A stretch of DNA of 64,000 nt from Palsa-506 sp963707065 (GCA_963707065.1 CAVPPJ010000042.1:383758-447757), one strand, 5' to 3'. Positions 17,720-26,882 are shown, counted from the stretch's first letter. Translations and numbers: made by a program. Notes: generated from the sequence alone by a model not told the origin.

Positions 17720-18649
17720 TCACGCGCTGGCCCCGCCGTAGCCGCGGCCCCCGCGCCCGCCGCCGCCGGCGGCCGCGCGGCGCTGCCCCTGGCCGCCGAA
17801 GTCGTCACCGGCGGCGCCGTGGGCCGCTGCCCCGTTCCCGGCTCCGCCGCGTCCGGTGGCTCCTTGCCCGGCGGCCGCGCGGGCGGCGCCCCCGGGCGGC
17901 ACGGCGGCCGCGTCCGCGGCCTGCCCGGGCCAGGGCAGGCCGGTATCGGGCAGGCTGGTATCGGGCAGCCCGGCCTCGGCGAGCGCGGCCTCGATCAGCG
18001 CCCGATGCAGCCGCAGCGACAGGGCGGCAATCTGCCGTGCCGTCCTGCCCGCGTTTTCCCTGGCCGCGGCGTTGTGCTGGCGCAGCGTCGGCGCGATCAC
18101 TTGCTCGATGAGTGACGTCTCGCGCTCGGCCGCCGCGCGCACGGCCCGCAGGTGCCGCGCCTCGACGCCGTAGGCCGCCAGCGCGGCGACGGTCCTGGCC
18201 ACCTCCAGCGCGTCCTGGCCGTACTGACGGCCTTCCCGGCGAACCAGCCCGTAGTCTTCGAGCTCGGCCAGCTTCTCCTCGTCAATGCCGGCGGCTTCGA
18301 GCAGGTCACGACGGGTCAGCTTGACGCCGCGGCCGCCGCGGCCGGGCGGCTCGGGCGCGCTGTCGGCTGACGGGCCGTGGCCCGCCGGATCCGCCCCGTC
18401 GGGCACGAGCCGCTCCTTGATGACGCGCAGCGGCAGGTACTGATCCCGCTGGGCCGTCAGGATGTAGCGGAGCCGTTCCACGTCGGCCACGGCGAACTTC
18501 CGGTATCCCGACGGCGAGCGCGCTGGCGCGATCAGCCCCTCGGACTCAAGGAAGCGGATCTTCGAGACGCTGATGTCCGGAAAATCCTCGCGGAGGCTGG
18601 CCAGTACCTCGCCGATGCCGAGATACGGCCGGGCATGCGATGCGTTCAT
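17720..18649 (-). CDS. ftsR: MerR-family cell-division regulator FtsR
   Basis: The 309-residue product starts MNASHARPYLGIGEVLASLR with the MerR winged helix (DISVSKIRFLESEGLIAPARSPSGYRKFAVADVERLRYIL). A second helical domain (about 105-210, KLTRRDLLEAAGIDEEKLAELEDYGLV) is typical of FtsR, the Rv1828/Cg1631 family, which activates ftsZ in corynebacteria. The last 80 residues are a Gly/Ala-rich tail with short repeats (SLPDTGLP) and no recognisable fold. The ATG forms an ATGA overlap with the garA stop, so the two are co-translated. Confidence 0.93.
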   Translation of the reverse strand: MNASHARPYLGIGEVLASLREDFPDISVSKIRFLESEGLIAPARSPSGYRKFAVADVERLRYILTAQRDQYLPLRVIKERLVPDGADPAGHGPSADSAPEPPGRGGRGVKLTRRDLLEAAGIDEEKLAELEDYGLVRREGRQYGQDALEVARTVAALAAYGVEARHLRAVRAAAERETSLIEQVIAPTLRQHNAAARENAGRTARQIAALSLRLHRALIEAALAEAGLPDTSLPDTGLPWPGQAADAAAVPPGGAARAAAGQGATGRGGAGNGAAAHGAAGDDFGGQGQRRAAAGGGGRGGRGYGGASA

Positions 18650-19191
18650 CCCCCGACCTGCGCGCCCCCGCCGCCGTACTCCACCGGAGCACGCGGGCTC
18701 AGGAGGAACACCAGGCGGAACTTGCCCACCTGGACTTCGTCGCCGCCGGTCAGCTCCATCTCCTCGATCCGCTCGCGGTTCACGTAGGTCCCGTTGAGGC
18801 TGCCCACGTCGCGAACCGTGAACCCGGTGCCGTGCCGGTAGAACTCGGCATGCCGCCGGGAGACGGTCACGTCGTCGAGGAAGATATCGCTCTCCGGATG
18901 GCGGCCCGCGGTGGTGAGGTCGCTGTCCAGCAGGAACCTGCTCCCGGCATTCGGCCCGCGGCGGACGACGAGCAGCGCCGTGCCGGGCGGAAGCGCGGCC
19001 AGGGTCGCCGCGTCGGCCAGCGGATCGTCGCCGGACTCGGCATCGGGCTGGTCGGTGCCGACAGCGGAAATGATCGACGTCGTCTCGGCGCTGCGCTCTG
19101 TGCCGTAGCCGAGAGCAGTGCCGCAATGCGAGCAGAAACGAGCATCTGCCGGGTTCGCCCGGCCGCAGCCGGTGCAGTAGACGCTAGGCAT
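18646..19191 (-). CDS. garA: FHA-domain regulator GarA-like, with N-terminal zinc ribbon
   Basis: The 181-residue protein has an N-terminal zinc ribbon (YCTGCGRANPADARFCSHCG), a threonine motif ERSAETTSII, and an FHA domain (AGRHPESDIFLDDVTVSRRHAEF, SLNGTYVNRERIE). In mycobacteria GarA is phosphorylated on the ETT motif by PknB/PknG and, unphosphorylated, inhibits 2-oxoglutarate dehydrogenase and glutamate dehydrogenase. The conserved ETT motif and FHA residues suggest the same switch. The frame stays open upstream to 19479, but homology begins at the ATG at 19191. The zinc ribbon is also seen in other actinobacterial orthologues. Confidence 0.92.
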   Translation of the reverse strand: MPSVYCTGCGRANPADARFCSHCGTALGYGTERSAETTSIISAVGTDQPDAESGDDPLADAATLAALPPGTALLVVRRGPNAGSRFLLDSDLTTAGRHPESDIFLDDVTVSRRHAEFYRHGTGFTVRDVGSLNGTYVNRERIEEMELTGGDEVQVGKFRLVFLLSPRAPVEYGGGGAQVGG

Positions 19192-19555
19192 CTGCTCGCC
19201 GAGCCTTCCCTCCGTAGGCCACGCGACCGGAGCGGGAAACACATCGGCCTGGGCAGCGCCTCTTGCGTACTCCGGTGGCGCTGTCCAAGCTACCTGTGCG
19301 GCGGAGCGCCGGTCCAACCGCCACGCACGCCGCCGCCACGCGAAGCGGCGCCCGGCCGCGCCCGCCGGCCCGGCCGCCGAGGCGCCCCGCCCGGAAGCTT
19401 CGGCCCGCGCGGGACCCACCGGGGCACTCTCGCGCCGCCTCCGCCACATCAGGCCGCACCTCCGACAGATCGTCGCCACCGACGATTGACGGCGATTCTC
19501 TCACGCCACACGGTGTCCTCGTCGGCAGTCAGCGGCTCGCGATCGGTTCGCACGC
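19192..19555. other. Region without a supported gene upstream of garA
   Basis: gcvH normally lies here in related genomes but is absent. An open frame in phase with garA starts at 19479 and encodes MATICRRCGLMWRRRRES, but the rest is Ala/Arg/Gly-rich and looks like high-GC read-through, so I do not call it. The garA promoter is probably here. Confidence 0.5.
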
Positions 19556-22054
19556 TCAGTGCCCGGCGCTCTCGACCACGGCCGCCCATTCGTCGAGCAG
19601 CGTCTGCGCTGCGTCGTCGTCCTTGGCCTCCGCCCACAGATGGGTGACGGCATCCGCCGGGTCGGGCAGCGCGAGGATCCAGCCGCCGTCCGGCTCGATC
19701 ACCCGGATGCCGTCGGTGGTATCGACCTCCCGCTCCCCTGCTGCCTCCGCCACCGTGCGCATGACGCTCCCCTTGGCCGCCCATGGCGTCGGCAGCGAGC
19801 GCTTGAGCCGGTGGGCCACCGGGATCCTGGCGTCAATCTGGCTGAGCGTCAGCCGGGTGCGGGCGACCAGGCCAACCAGCCGGGTGAAAGCCGCGATGCC
19901 GTCGATGGTGCGGGTGAATTCCGGCACGACGAAGCCGCCCCGGCCGTCCGCCGCGAAGATCACGTCGTCGTCGGCGGTGGCCTCGGCCAGGCTATGCGGG
20001 GAGGTGGAGGTCCAGTCCACCCGGACATGATGGAACTCGCTGACCTCCTCGGCGACCCTGGTCGTGGTGACCGGCAGCGCCACCCGGCCGGTGCGCCGTT
20101 CCGCGGCGATCAGGTCGAGCACGACCAGCAGCGCGCGGTCGTCGCTGATCAGGCCGCCCTTCTCATCCACCAGCGTGATCCGCTCGCCGACCGGGTCGAA
20201 CCGCACGCCGAAATCGGCCCGGGACGACGCCACGAGCTCGGCCAGCCGCTGCAGGCCCGCCCGCGTCTGGGCCAGCGACGGCGTCGGCGACGTCTCGTCC
20301 AGCCGGTTGTTGACGGTCAGCACTTCCACGCCGATCCGGCCGAGCAGGACAGGCAGGATCAGCGAGACGGTGCCGCCCGCGCAGTCCACCACGACCTTCA
20401 TCCCGGCCTCGCTCACCCCGGTCAGGTCCACGCAGCGCAGCAGGTCGTAGGCGTAGGATTCCCGGACCCGGGCCGGGTAGCTCAGCTCCGCGATCTCACC
20501 GGGAAAGGCCCGGCGGTACTCCTGCCGGGAGAACACCCGCTCGATCTTCCGCCGGCTGGCCTGTGATACGTCGGCGCCGGACTCGTCGAGGAAGATGATG
20601 TCGATGGACTGCGGGTTGCCCGGGGTGATGCGCAGCACGATGCCGCCGCTGCATTCGCCGCGCGCGGTCTCGAACCTCGCCACCGGCAGCGGCTGTGCCT
20701 CCAGGTCGACCACGTTGATCGCGCTGGCGTTGAGCGCGCTGTGCACGGCCCGCTTGAGCGCGCGGGCGGCTCGGGAGACATCACGCGAAGTGGTGACGAC
20801 CGCGCCCTTCTTCAGGGTGGTGGCGTACGCGCTGGCGAGCCGGACGCATAGTTCGGGGGTGATCTCGACGTTGATGAGCCCGGACACGCCGCGCGGCCCG
20901 AACAGGGTGCGCTGGCCACGCGACTCCCAGATCACGCTGGTGTTCACCACGGCGCCGGCCTCGATGGTCTTGAACGGGTAGACCTTCACGCCGGCCGACA
21001 GGTACGCCTCGGGCTCGATCAGGCACTCGTCCCCGACGACCGCTGCCTCCTCGATCCTGGCCGAGGCCATCACGTCGGTATTCTTCCCGATCACGCAGCC
21101 GCGCAGGGTAGCGCCCTGGCCGACGTAGACGTTGTTGTGCACGACCGCGCGGTGCAGGAACGCGCCTTCCTTGACCACCACGTTGTTGCCGATCACGGTG
21201 AACTCGCGCAGCTGCGCGCCCGCCTCGATCTTGGCGTACTCCCCGATGCACAGCGGCCCGGTCAAGATCGCGTCGGGGTCCACCTCGGCCCCGTCGGCCA
21301 CCCAGACGCCGGGTGACATCTCGAATCCGGCGATCTCGGCCTCGACCCGGCCGGACAGCACGTCCGCCTGGGCCTTCAGGTAGCTCTCGTGCGTGCCGAC
21401 ATCCTCCCAGTAGCCATCCGCGATCCAGCCGAACAGCGGGGCGCCCTGCTTGAGCAGCCGGGGGAAGATGTCACCGGACCAGTCCGCCAGCTCGCCGGCC
21501 GGCACCTCGGCGAGCACTTCCGGCTCCATCACGTAGATCCCGGTGTTGACCGTGTCGGAGAACACCTGCCCCCAGGTCGGCTTCTCCAGGAACCGCTGGA
21601 TGCGGCCGTCGTCGTCGACGATGATGATCCCGAACTCCAGCGGATTCGGCACCCGGGTCAGCCCGACGGTCACCAGCGCGCCGTTCTCCCGGTGAAAGCG
21701 GACCATGGCCGACAGGTCGATGTCCGTCAGCGCGTCACCCGAGATCACCAGGAACGGCTCGTCCCGCAGCGCGTCCTCGGCATTCTTGACGCTGCCCGCC
21801 GTCCCCAGCGGTATCTCCTCGGTGGCGTACTGGAGGCTCATGCCGACTTCCTCGCCGTCGCCGAAGTAATTGCGTACCAGGGAGGCGAGGAACTGCACGG
21901 TGACGACCGTCTCGGAGAAGCCATGCCGCTTCAGCAGGCGCAGCACGTGCTCCATGATCGGCTGATTCACCACTGGCAGCAGCGGCTTCGGCTGGTTGGC
22001 GGTCATCGGGCGCAGCCGGGTACCTTCCCCGCCTGCCATCACAACGGCCTTCAC
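19556..22054 (-). CDS. Mannose-1-phosphate guanylyltransferase fused to a degenerate phosphomannomutase domain
   Basis: An 832-residue two-part protein. Residues 1-240 form a sugar-nucleotidyltransferase domain (MKAVVMAGGEGTRLRPMT, then GYWEDVGTHESYLKAQ). Residues 250-380 are left-handed beta-helix hexapeptide repeats (CIGEYAKIEAGAQL, VVHNNVYVGQGATL). Residues 385-830 match the phosphohexomutase fold. In that last domain the metal-binding DGDGDR motif reads DPVGER and no TASHNP phosphoserine loop is seen, so mutase activity is doubtful. The nucleotidyltransferase should make GDP-mannose or a related sugar nucleotide for glycolipid or cell-wall glycan synthesis. GTG start. The following gene on the chromosome, also minus strand, is a phosphatidyltransferase, which fits a phospholipid-mannoside role. 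Confidence 0.88.
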   Translation of the reverse strand: MKAVVMAGGEGTRLRPMTANQPKPLLPVVNQPIMEHVLRLLKRHGFSETVVTVQFLASLVRNYFGDGEEVGMSLQYATEEIPLGTAGSVKNAEDALRDEPFLVISGDALTDIDLSAMVRFHRENGALVTVGLTRVPNPLEFGIIIVDDDGRIQRFLEKPTWGQVFSDTVNTGIYVMEPEVLAEVPAGELADWSGDIFPRLLKQGAPLFGWIADGYWEDVGTHESYLKAQADVLSGRVEAEIAGFEMSPGVWVADGAEVDPDAILTGPLCIGEYAKIEAGAQLREFTVIGNNVVVKEGAFLHRAVVHNNVYVGQGATLRGCVIGKNTDVMASARIEEAAVVGDECLIEPEAYLSAGVKVYPFKTIEAGAVVNTSVIWESRGQRTLFGPRGVSGLINVEITPELCVRLASAYATTLKKGAVVTTSRDVSRAARALKRAVHSALNASAINVVDLEAQPLPVARFETARGECSGGIVLRITPGNPQSIDIIFLDESGADVSQASRRKIERVFSRQEYRRAFPGEIAELSYPARVRESYAYDLLRCVDLTGVSEAGMKVVVDCAGGTVSLILPVLLGRIGVEVLTVNNRLDETSPTPSLAQTRAGLQRLAELVASSRADFGVRFDPVGERITLVDEKGGLISDDRALLVVLDLIAAERRTGRVALPVTTTRVAEEVSEFHHVRVDWTSTSPHSLAEATADDDVIFAADGRGGFVVPEFTRTIDGIAAFTRLVGLVARTRLTLSQIDARIPVAHRLKRSLPTPWAAKGSVMRTVAEAAGEREVDTTDGIRVIEPDGGWILALPDPADAVTHLWAEAKDDDAAQTLLDEWAAVVESAGH

Positions 22055-22116
22055 GGCTGGCTAAGCTCCCTTCCGCCTGGCGTGAGCCTGGATCCAGTCC
22101 CGCCCTTGACCAAAGA

Positions 22117-22953
22117 CTACGGCGGACCGCCCGAATCGTCGGATTCGGCGGCCGCGAGCAGGCGTCGGGCCTGCACGAGGTACAGCCCGGCGGCGCACAA
22201 GTACAGTGCCGTTCCCCAGATCGCCATGGCCCAACCGACGACCCGGGCGATCTCCGCGAACGTGCCCTGGTGGGAGCCGAGAAGCAGCAGCGGAAACGCG
22301 TAGAGCAAGTTGAGCGTCGCCGCTTTCCCGACGAAACTCACCTGCAGCGGCCCGTAGCCGCGGGTGCGCAAGACGAGCAGCGCGATGCCGAGCACCAGCT
22401 CGCGGGCTACCAGTATGCCCACCAGCCACCACGGGATGATGGCCCGGATGGCCAGCGCGATGATGGTGGCCACGATGTAGAGGCGGTCGGCGGCCGGGTC
22501 GAGCAGCTGGCCGAGCCTGGTCTGCTGGTTCAGTGCCCTGGCGATCTTGCCGTCCAGCCAGTCAGACGCCCCGGCGGCGAACAGCAGCACGACTGCCCAG
22601 GCGTCGGCGGACTGGGTTCTCGGCCCGAGGATCAGCCACAGGAAGACCGGCACGCCCGCCAGCCTGGCCATGCTGATCACGTTCGGGATGGTCAGGATCC
22701 GGGCCTGCGGATCAGGCTCCGCTGCCGCGCGGGTCGCAGGCCCGCCGGTCCCGCCTGGCTGCACGGTCGCTGTCCCATCGCTCGCCGGTGACGCACCGCC
22801 GACCCTACCGGCTGCGGGCATGCCGGGCGGCCGGGGCACGGCCCGGCTGGCGAGGCGGCCTGGCCGGGCGGCAGCGCCCGCGGCCGGGCCGGGCGGCAGC
22901 TGCCCGCGTCCGGGCCGGGTAACCGCGCTGGAAACGACGCTAAGCGGATGCAC
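22117..22953 (-). CDS. CDP-alcohol phosphatidyltransferase
   Basis: The protein carries the complete CDP-alcohol phosphotransferase motif DWLDGKIARALNQQTRLGQLLDPAADR and about six membrane helices in its last 190 residues. It transfers a phosphatidyl group from CDP-diacylglycerol to an alcohol such as glycerol phosphate, inositol phosphate or cardiolipin precursor; the substrate cannot be fixed from sequence. The first 85 residues after the GTG at 22953 are Pro/Ala/Gly-rich and may not be translated; the conserved part begins at ILTIPNVISMARL. Upstream of the guanylyltransferase on the same strand, 62 bp away. Confidence 0.88.
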   Translation of the reverse strand: MHPLSVVSSAVTRPGRGQLPPGPAAGAAARPGRLASRAVPRPPGMPAAGRVGGASPASDGTATVQPGGTGGPATRAAAEPDPQARILTIPNVISMARLAGVPVFLWLILGPRTQSADAWAVVLLFAAGASDWLDGKIARALNQQTRLGQLLDPAADRLYIVATIIALAIRAIIPWWLVGILVARELVLGIALLVLRTRGYGPLQVSFVGKAATLNLLYAFPLLLLGSHQGTFAEIARVVGWAMAIWGTALYLCAAGLYLVQARRLLAAAESDDSGGPP

Positions 22954-23073
22954 AGCGAAAACCCAGTCAAGTCAGGGGTTGTTGACGGCCGGGTGCCAGG
23001 GATGACGCCCTACCGTCTGCGGTGCCTGCCCGCATGGCGGCAGGCTCCCGACCCAGAATGCGAGGCATCAACA

Positions 23074-24162
23074 ATGCTCAGACGTCCCATGCCACGGCTG
23101 CTCTCCGCGGCCGCCGTGACCGGCGCGGCATGCGCCCTCGGCGCGGCGGCCCTGGCGGCCGCCGCGGCGGCGCCTGCCCTGGCGGCCGCCGCGGTGCCCC
23201 GGCCGGCCGGCCACTGGTCAGGCCCGGAGGGCCCGCTGCCGCGCGCGTTCACCAACGCCGCGGCCGCCCTCGCACCCGTCTCCTTCCCGGGCTCGGCCGG
23301 CCGCGGGCTGCTAGCTGCCTGGAAGGGCCAGCTCTCCGGGCGGGTGTTCTACGAGACGCGGCTTTCCGCGGCCGGCCACTGGTCGGCGCGGGCCTCGATT
23401 CCGCTGGCGAGGACGAACCGGGCGCCTTCGGTTGCGTCCTACACCGACCCGGACGGCAGGCCGGCTGAGGTCGCGGTCTGGAAGGGCCGGGGTAACCGGC
23501 GGATCTGGTACTCCCAGGGCGAGACCGCCAGGAACGGCACGATTTCCTGGACGGTGCCGCAATCCCTGCCCCGCACCGTCAGGGACAGGACCCGGTCAGC
23601 GCCCGCGGTCTTCTTCCCGTTCGACACCTACGTCGCGGTCGTCGCCTGGAAGGGACCGCTGCATCACGTCCGCTACGCGATCGGCACTCCGGGCCGGCCG
23701 GCCCGCGGGTTCCGGTGGTCGGCGTCGCATCGCATTCCGGGCTCGCGCACCAGGACCGCTCCCGCGATCGCCGAAGTGCAAGGCGGCACGGCCCACGGCA
23801 CCTTGTACGTGCTGTGGCGCGGGCAGCGGACGCACCGGATCCGCTTCGCGACCACGCCGGATCCGCTCACCTTGGCCAGCGGCCTGACCTGGACGGCGCC
23901 GGCCGCGGTGCCGGGCGCGGTGACCGGCGCGGCCCCTGCCGCCTCGTCACTCGGGGCGCATGGCGGCAGCCCGCTGCTGGTGGCGTACAAGGCGCCGCAC
24001 TCCGTGCGCGTGCGGTACCAGCTGGGCACGGCCGGCGGCTGGAGCCTGCCGCGCCGGGTCCCCCGGGCACGGACGGCGGTGGCGCCCGCGTTGCTTGGCG
24101 GCGTCCTGGCGACGACAAGCCCGTCAGCCAGCGGGAGCATTTTCTTCCACGTATTCGGCTGA
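23074..24162 (+). CDS. Secreted protein with five WKG-type repeats
   Basis: From ATG 23074 (GAGG 9 bases upstream) the protein is 362 residues. It begins with a clear signal peptide (RRPMPRLLSAAAVTGAACALGAAALAAAAAAPALAAA shortened here in description; cleavage after ALA near residue 40). The mature part is five repeats of about 60 residues. Each has a W/Y-K/R-G turn followed by an aromatic strand: AWKGQLSGRVFYE, VWKGRGNRRIWYSQ, AWKGPLHHVRYAIG, LWRGQRTHRIRFAT and AYKAPHSVRVRYQLG. This looks like a five-bladed beta-propeller or lectin-like repeat. I do not recognise a named family. Convergent with the thiolase gene. Confidence 0.75.
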   Translation: MLRRPMPRLLSAAAVTGAACALGAAALAAAAAAPALAAAAVPRPAGHWSGPEGPLPRAFTNAAAALAPVSFPGSAGRGLLAAWKGQLSGRVFYETRLSAAGHWSARASIPLARTNRAPSVASYTDPDGRPAEVAVWKGRGNRRIWYSQGETARNGTISWTVPQSLPRTVRDRTRSAPAVFFPFDTYVAVVAWKGPLHHVRYAIGTPGRPARGFRWSASHRIPGSRTRTAPAIAEVQGGTAHGTLYVLWRGQRTHRIRFATTPDPLTLASGLTWTAPAAVPGAVTGAAPAASSLGAHGGSPLLVAYKAPHSVRVRYQLGTAGGWSLPRRVPRARTAVAPALLGGVLATTSPSASGSIFFHVFG

Positions 24163-24274
24163 CCGGCGATCCATCCGGCTGACCGGCGATGCGGCGGGCC
24201 CGGGACCAGCGGCCACGGAGCGATCCCGGCGCCGGGTCCCGGGCCTGCCTGGCGGCCTCGCGGAGCTCGCGGGG

Positions 24275-24352
24275 CAGCCAGGCCCGCTCGGCTCGCCAGG
24301 CAGCCAGGCCCGCTCGGCTCGCCAGGCAGCCAGGCCCGCTCGGCTCGCCGGG
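24275..24352. repeat. Three tandem copies of a 26-bp repeat
   Basis: Three head-to-tail 26-bp units (starting CAGCCAGGCCCGCTCGGC) at 24275-24300, 24301-24326 and 24327-24352; the third differs by one base. They fill the gap between two convergent genes and end 3 bp before the thiolase stop. No coding or hairpin function is evident. Confidence 0.9.
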
Positions 24353-24355
24353 CGG

Positions 24356-25540
24356 CTAGGCCCGTTCCCAGAGGCAGGCGATCCCCTGGCCCACGCCGAT
24401 GCACATGGTGGCAGCGGCCCGGCGGGCGCCGCGCCGCCGGAATTCGTGCAGCAGCGCGGTGCTGATCCGGGCGCCGGAGCAGCCGAGCGGGTGCCCGATC
24501 GCGATGGCGCCGCCGTTGACGTTGACCCGCTGCGGGTCAAGCTTCAGCTCGTTGATGACCGCGACTGCCTGCGCGGCGAACGCCTCATTGACCTCGGCCA
24601 GGTCCAGGTCGCCGATCTGCCAGCCAGCCCGTGCCAGCGCCTTCGTCATGGCTGGCACCGGGCCGATGCCCATGTAGTCCGGGTGGACGCCGGCCGCCGC
24701 GGCGCCCGCGTACCTGGCGATCGGCTCGGCCCCCGCGGCGGCGGCCGCCCGTTCCGACATCAGCAGCAGGCACGCCGCCCCGTCGTTCAGCGGTGAGGAA
24801 TTGCCGCCGGTCACCGTGCCGCCGGCCCGGAAGGCCGGCTTCTTCGCGGCCAGCTCAGCCAGCGTCAGGCCCGGCCTGATGCCCTCGTCGGCCGTCACCT
24901 GGCCGCGCGGCGCGGCGACCGGGATGATCTCCTCGGCGAGCAGCCCGGCGTCGCGAGCCCGCGCCGCCTGCTGATGGCTGAGCAGCGCGAACTCGTCCTG
25001 CATTGACCTGCTCACGCCGTACCGCTCGGCCACGTTCTCGGCCGTCTCGCCCAGGCTGATCGGCGGATACAGCTCCTGCATCCGCGGGCTCACCAGCCGC
25101 CACCCGAGCCTGGTATCGGCCACCCCGGCATCGCGCGGGAACGGATCCTCCGCGCGGGGCAGCACGAACGGCGCCCGCGTCATCGATTCCGACCCGCCGG
25201 CCAGGCAGATGTCGGCGTCACCGGCCGCGATGGCCCTGGCCGCATCGGCGATGGCCTCCATGCCGGAGCCGCACAGCCGGTTGACCGTAGCGCCGGGGAC
25301 CGTCACCGGCAGGCCCGCCAGCAGGACGCCCATCCGCGCGACGTTCCTGTTGTCCTCGCCGGCCTGGTTGGCCGCGCCCCAGTACACGTCGTCGATCGAC
25401 CCGGGATCCAGCCAGGGGCTGCGCGCGACGATCGCGCTGATCACGTCGGCGGCGAGATGATCGGGGCGCACCCCGGCCAGGGCGCCCTTGATCTTTCCCA
25501 CCGGCGTCCGGCAAGCGTCCACCGCGAAGACCGCGCCCAT
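24356..25540 (-). CDS. Acetyl-CoA C-acyltransferase (thiolase)
   Basis: A 394-residue thiolase from ATG 25540, with GGAGG 5 bases upstream. The nucleophilic cysteine is in NRLCGSGMEAIAD, the histidine in GHPLGCSGARI and the second cysteine in TMCIGVGQG. VNEAFAAQAVAV and GGNSSPLNDGAA are standard. It makes or cleaves 3-ketoacyl-CoA; the sequence is closest in feel to the PcaF/FadA degradative group (NRNVARMGVLLAG). No partner hydratase or dehydrogenase gene lies beside it, so its pathway is open. Confidence 0.93.
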   Translation of the reverse strand: MGAVFAVDACRTPVGKIKGALAGVRPDHLAADVISAIVARSPWLDPGSIDDVYWGAANQAGEDNRNVARMGVLLAGLPVTVPGATVNRLCGSGMEAIADAARAIAAGDADICLAGGSESMTRAPFVLPRAEDPFPRDAGVADTRLGWRLVSPRMQELYPPISLGETAENVAERYGVSRSMQDEFALLSHQQAARARDAGLLAEEIIPVAAPRGQVTADEGIRPGLTLAELAAKKPAFRAGGTVTGGNSSPLNDGAACLLLMSERAAAAAGAEPIARYAGAAAAGVHPDYMGIGPVPAMTKALARAGWQIGDLDLAEVNEAFAAQAVAVINELKLDPQRVNVNGGAIAIGHPLGCSGARISTALLHEFRRRGARRAAATMCIGVGQGIACLWERA

Positions 25541-25654
25541 CGGCACCTCCAGCTGCTGGCCACGTCCGTCAGCACGAGATTACCGGCCTGCCGCGCCCGC
25601 AAGGAGCGCAGGAAACCGGTGGACAGGGACAGCCGGGGGCCGCAGAGTCGCCGC

Positions 25655-26044
25655 ATGAACCTGAGAATCCAGTGCCTGTGCATCGACACGGCGAATCCGG
25701 CCGCGCTGGCCGCCTTCTGGCAGTCAGCGCTGGGCTGGCGGCGCACGTTCGAGCAGGACGACGAGGTCGTGCTGGAGCCGCCGGAGGGCAGCCCGGAGGA
25801 CGGGATAGTGCCGGACTTGCTGTTCCTGCGGGTGCCCGAGGAGAAGGCCGGCAAGAACCGCCTCCACCTCGACCTGCGTCCCGAGGACCAGGCCGCCGAG
25901 GTCGCCCGGCTGCAAGGGCTCGGCGCGGTGCTCGCTGACGTCGGGCAGGGCGCCGCGGTCAGCTGGGTGGTCATGGCCGACCCGGACGGCAACGAGTTCG
26001 ACGTGCTGCGCCCGCTGACGCCCGAGGAGCTGGCCGGGGGGTAA
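25655..26044 (+). CDS. VOC-superfamily (glyoxalase-like) protein
   Basis: A 129-residue single-domain protein. It starts MNLRIQCLCIDTANPAALAA and has the paired beta-alpha-beta-beta-beta modules of the vicinal oxygen chelate fold; KNRLHLDLRP and DPDGNEFDVLRP hold the expected metal-site positions. Members of this subgroup are mostly uncharacterised glyoxalase-like enzymes. It is divergent from the thiolase and convergent with the SDR gene, 7 bp away. Confidence 0.85.
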   Translation: MNLRIQCLCIDTANPAALAAFWQSALGWRRTFEQDDEVVLEPPEGSPEDGIVPDLLFLRVPEEKAGKNRLHLDLRPEDQAAEVARLQGLGAVLADVGQGAAVSWVVMADPDGNEFDVLRPLTPEELAGG

Positions 26045-26051
26045 TCCGGCG

Positions 26052-26882
26052 TCAGCCGATGGCGCGGTAAGTGAGCCGGATGAACCGGTCGAAGCCGCGA
26101 TCGGTGAGGATCCGCTGCATGAGCAGCATGCTGCGGGCGCCGCCGCCGACGGCATAGCGGGTCCGGGGCCGGCGAAGCTGGACGGCCTTGCCGATGGCCT
26201 CGGCGACGACGTCCGGCCCGGAGGCGACCCGTGACTTGTCGGCGGCGCGCAGCCCTCCGCTGACGATCTTCGCCTGATCGCTATAGACGGTGCCCGCCGA
26301 GTTGGCCTCGAGGTTGTCCGCGGAGATGGCGCCCCACTCGGTGCGGATGGCGCCGGGCTCGATGACAACGACCTTGATGCCGAAAGGCGATACCTCGGCG
26401 CGCAGGCTGTCGCTCAGCCCTTCGACGGCGAACTTGGTGGCGTGATACCAGCTGCCCAGCGGCTCCCACATCTTGCCGCCGATGGAGGAGATGTTCACGA
26501 TGTAGCCGTCGTGGCGGGCTCTCATGTGCGGCAGCACGAGCTGGGTAAGCCGGGCCATCCCGAAGATGTTGACGTCGAACTGGCGCCGCGCTTCCGCGAT
26601 CGGGACGTCCTCAAGAGCGCCGTACGAGCCGTAGCCGGCGTTGTTCACCAGGACGTCGATGCGCCCGGTCTCGGCGATGATCTTTTCCGCGAGCGCGACC
26701 ATCGACGCGTCGTCGGTGACATCAAGGGACGCGATCTGAATGCCCTTCTCCTTGAGCGCGTCCATCCGGCCGACCCGCCGGGCGGCCGCGTAGACCGTAT
26801 AGCCGAGCTCGGCCAGGCGGCGCGCGGTGGCATCGCCGATACCCGAGGACGCCCCGGTGACCAGTGCGACAGGCTGTGTCAT
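26052..26882 (-). CDS. Short-chain dehydrogenase/reductase
   Basis: A 276-residue classical SDR: TGASSGIGDATAR (NADP-binding), NNAGYGSYG, the catalytic Ser in IVNISSIGG and the YxxxK pair in SWYHATKFAVEGLS. VVVIEPGAIRTEWG and the later alpha-helical tail match the oxidoreductase group with broad lipid or steroid substrates. NADP preference is suggested by the AARR segment after the first beta-alpha-beta. No operon partner; the aminopeptidase gene is upstream on the same strand, 138 bp away. Confidence 0.9.
   Translation of the reverse strand: MTQPVALVTGASSGIGDATARRLAELGYTVYAAARRVGRMDALKEKGIQIASLDVTDDASMVALAEKIIAETGRIDVLVNNAGYGSYGALEDVPIAEARRQFDVNIFGMARLTQLVLPHMRARHDGYIVNISSIGGKMWEPLGSWYHATKFAVEGLSDSLRAEVSPFGIKVVVIEPGAIRTEWGAISADNLEANSAGTVYSDQAKIVSGGLRAADKSRVASGPDVVAEAIGKAVQLRRPRTRYAVGGGARSMLLMQRILTDRGFDRFIRLTYRAIG

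Noticed and set aside
19192..19479. Small CxxC protein (MATICRRCGLMWRRR) upstream of garA
   Set aside because: Only one cysteine pair, no conservation evident, remainder is low-complexity Ala/Arg/Gly.
24275..24352. CRISPR-like array
   Set aside because: Units are directly adjacent with no spacers, and no cas genes are present.
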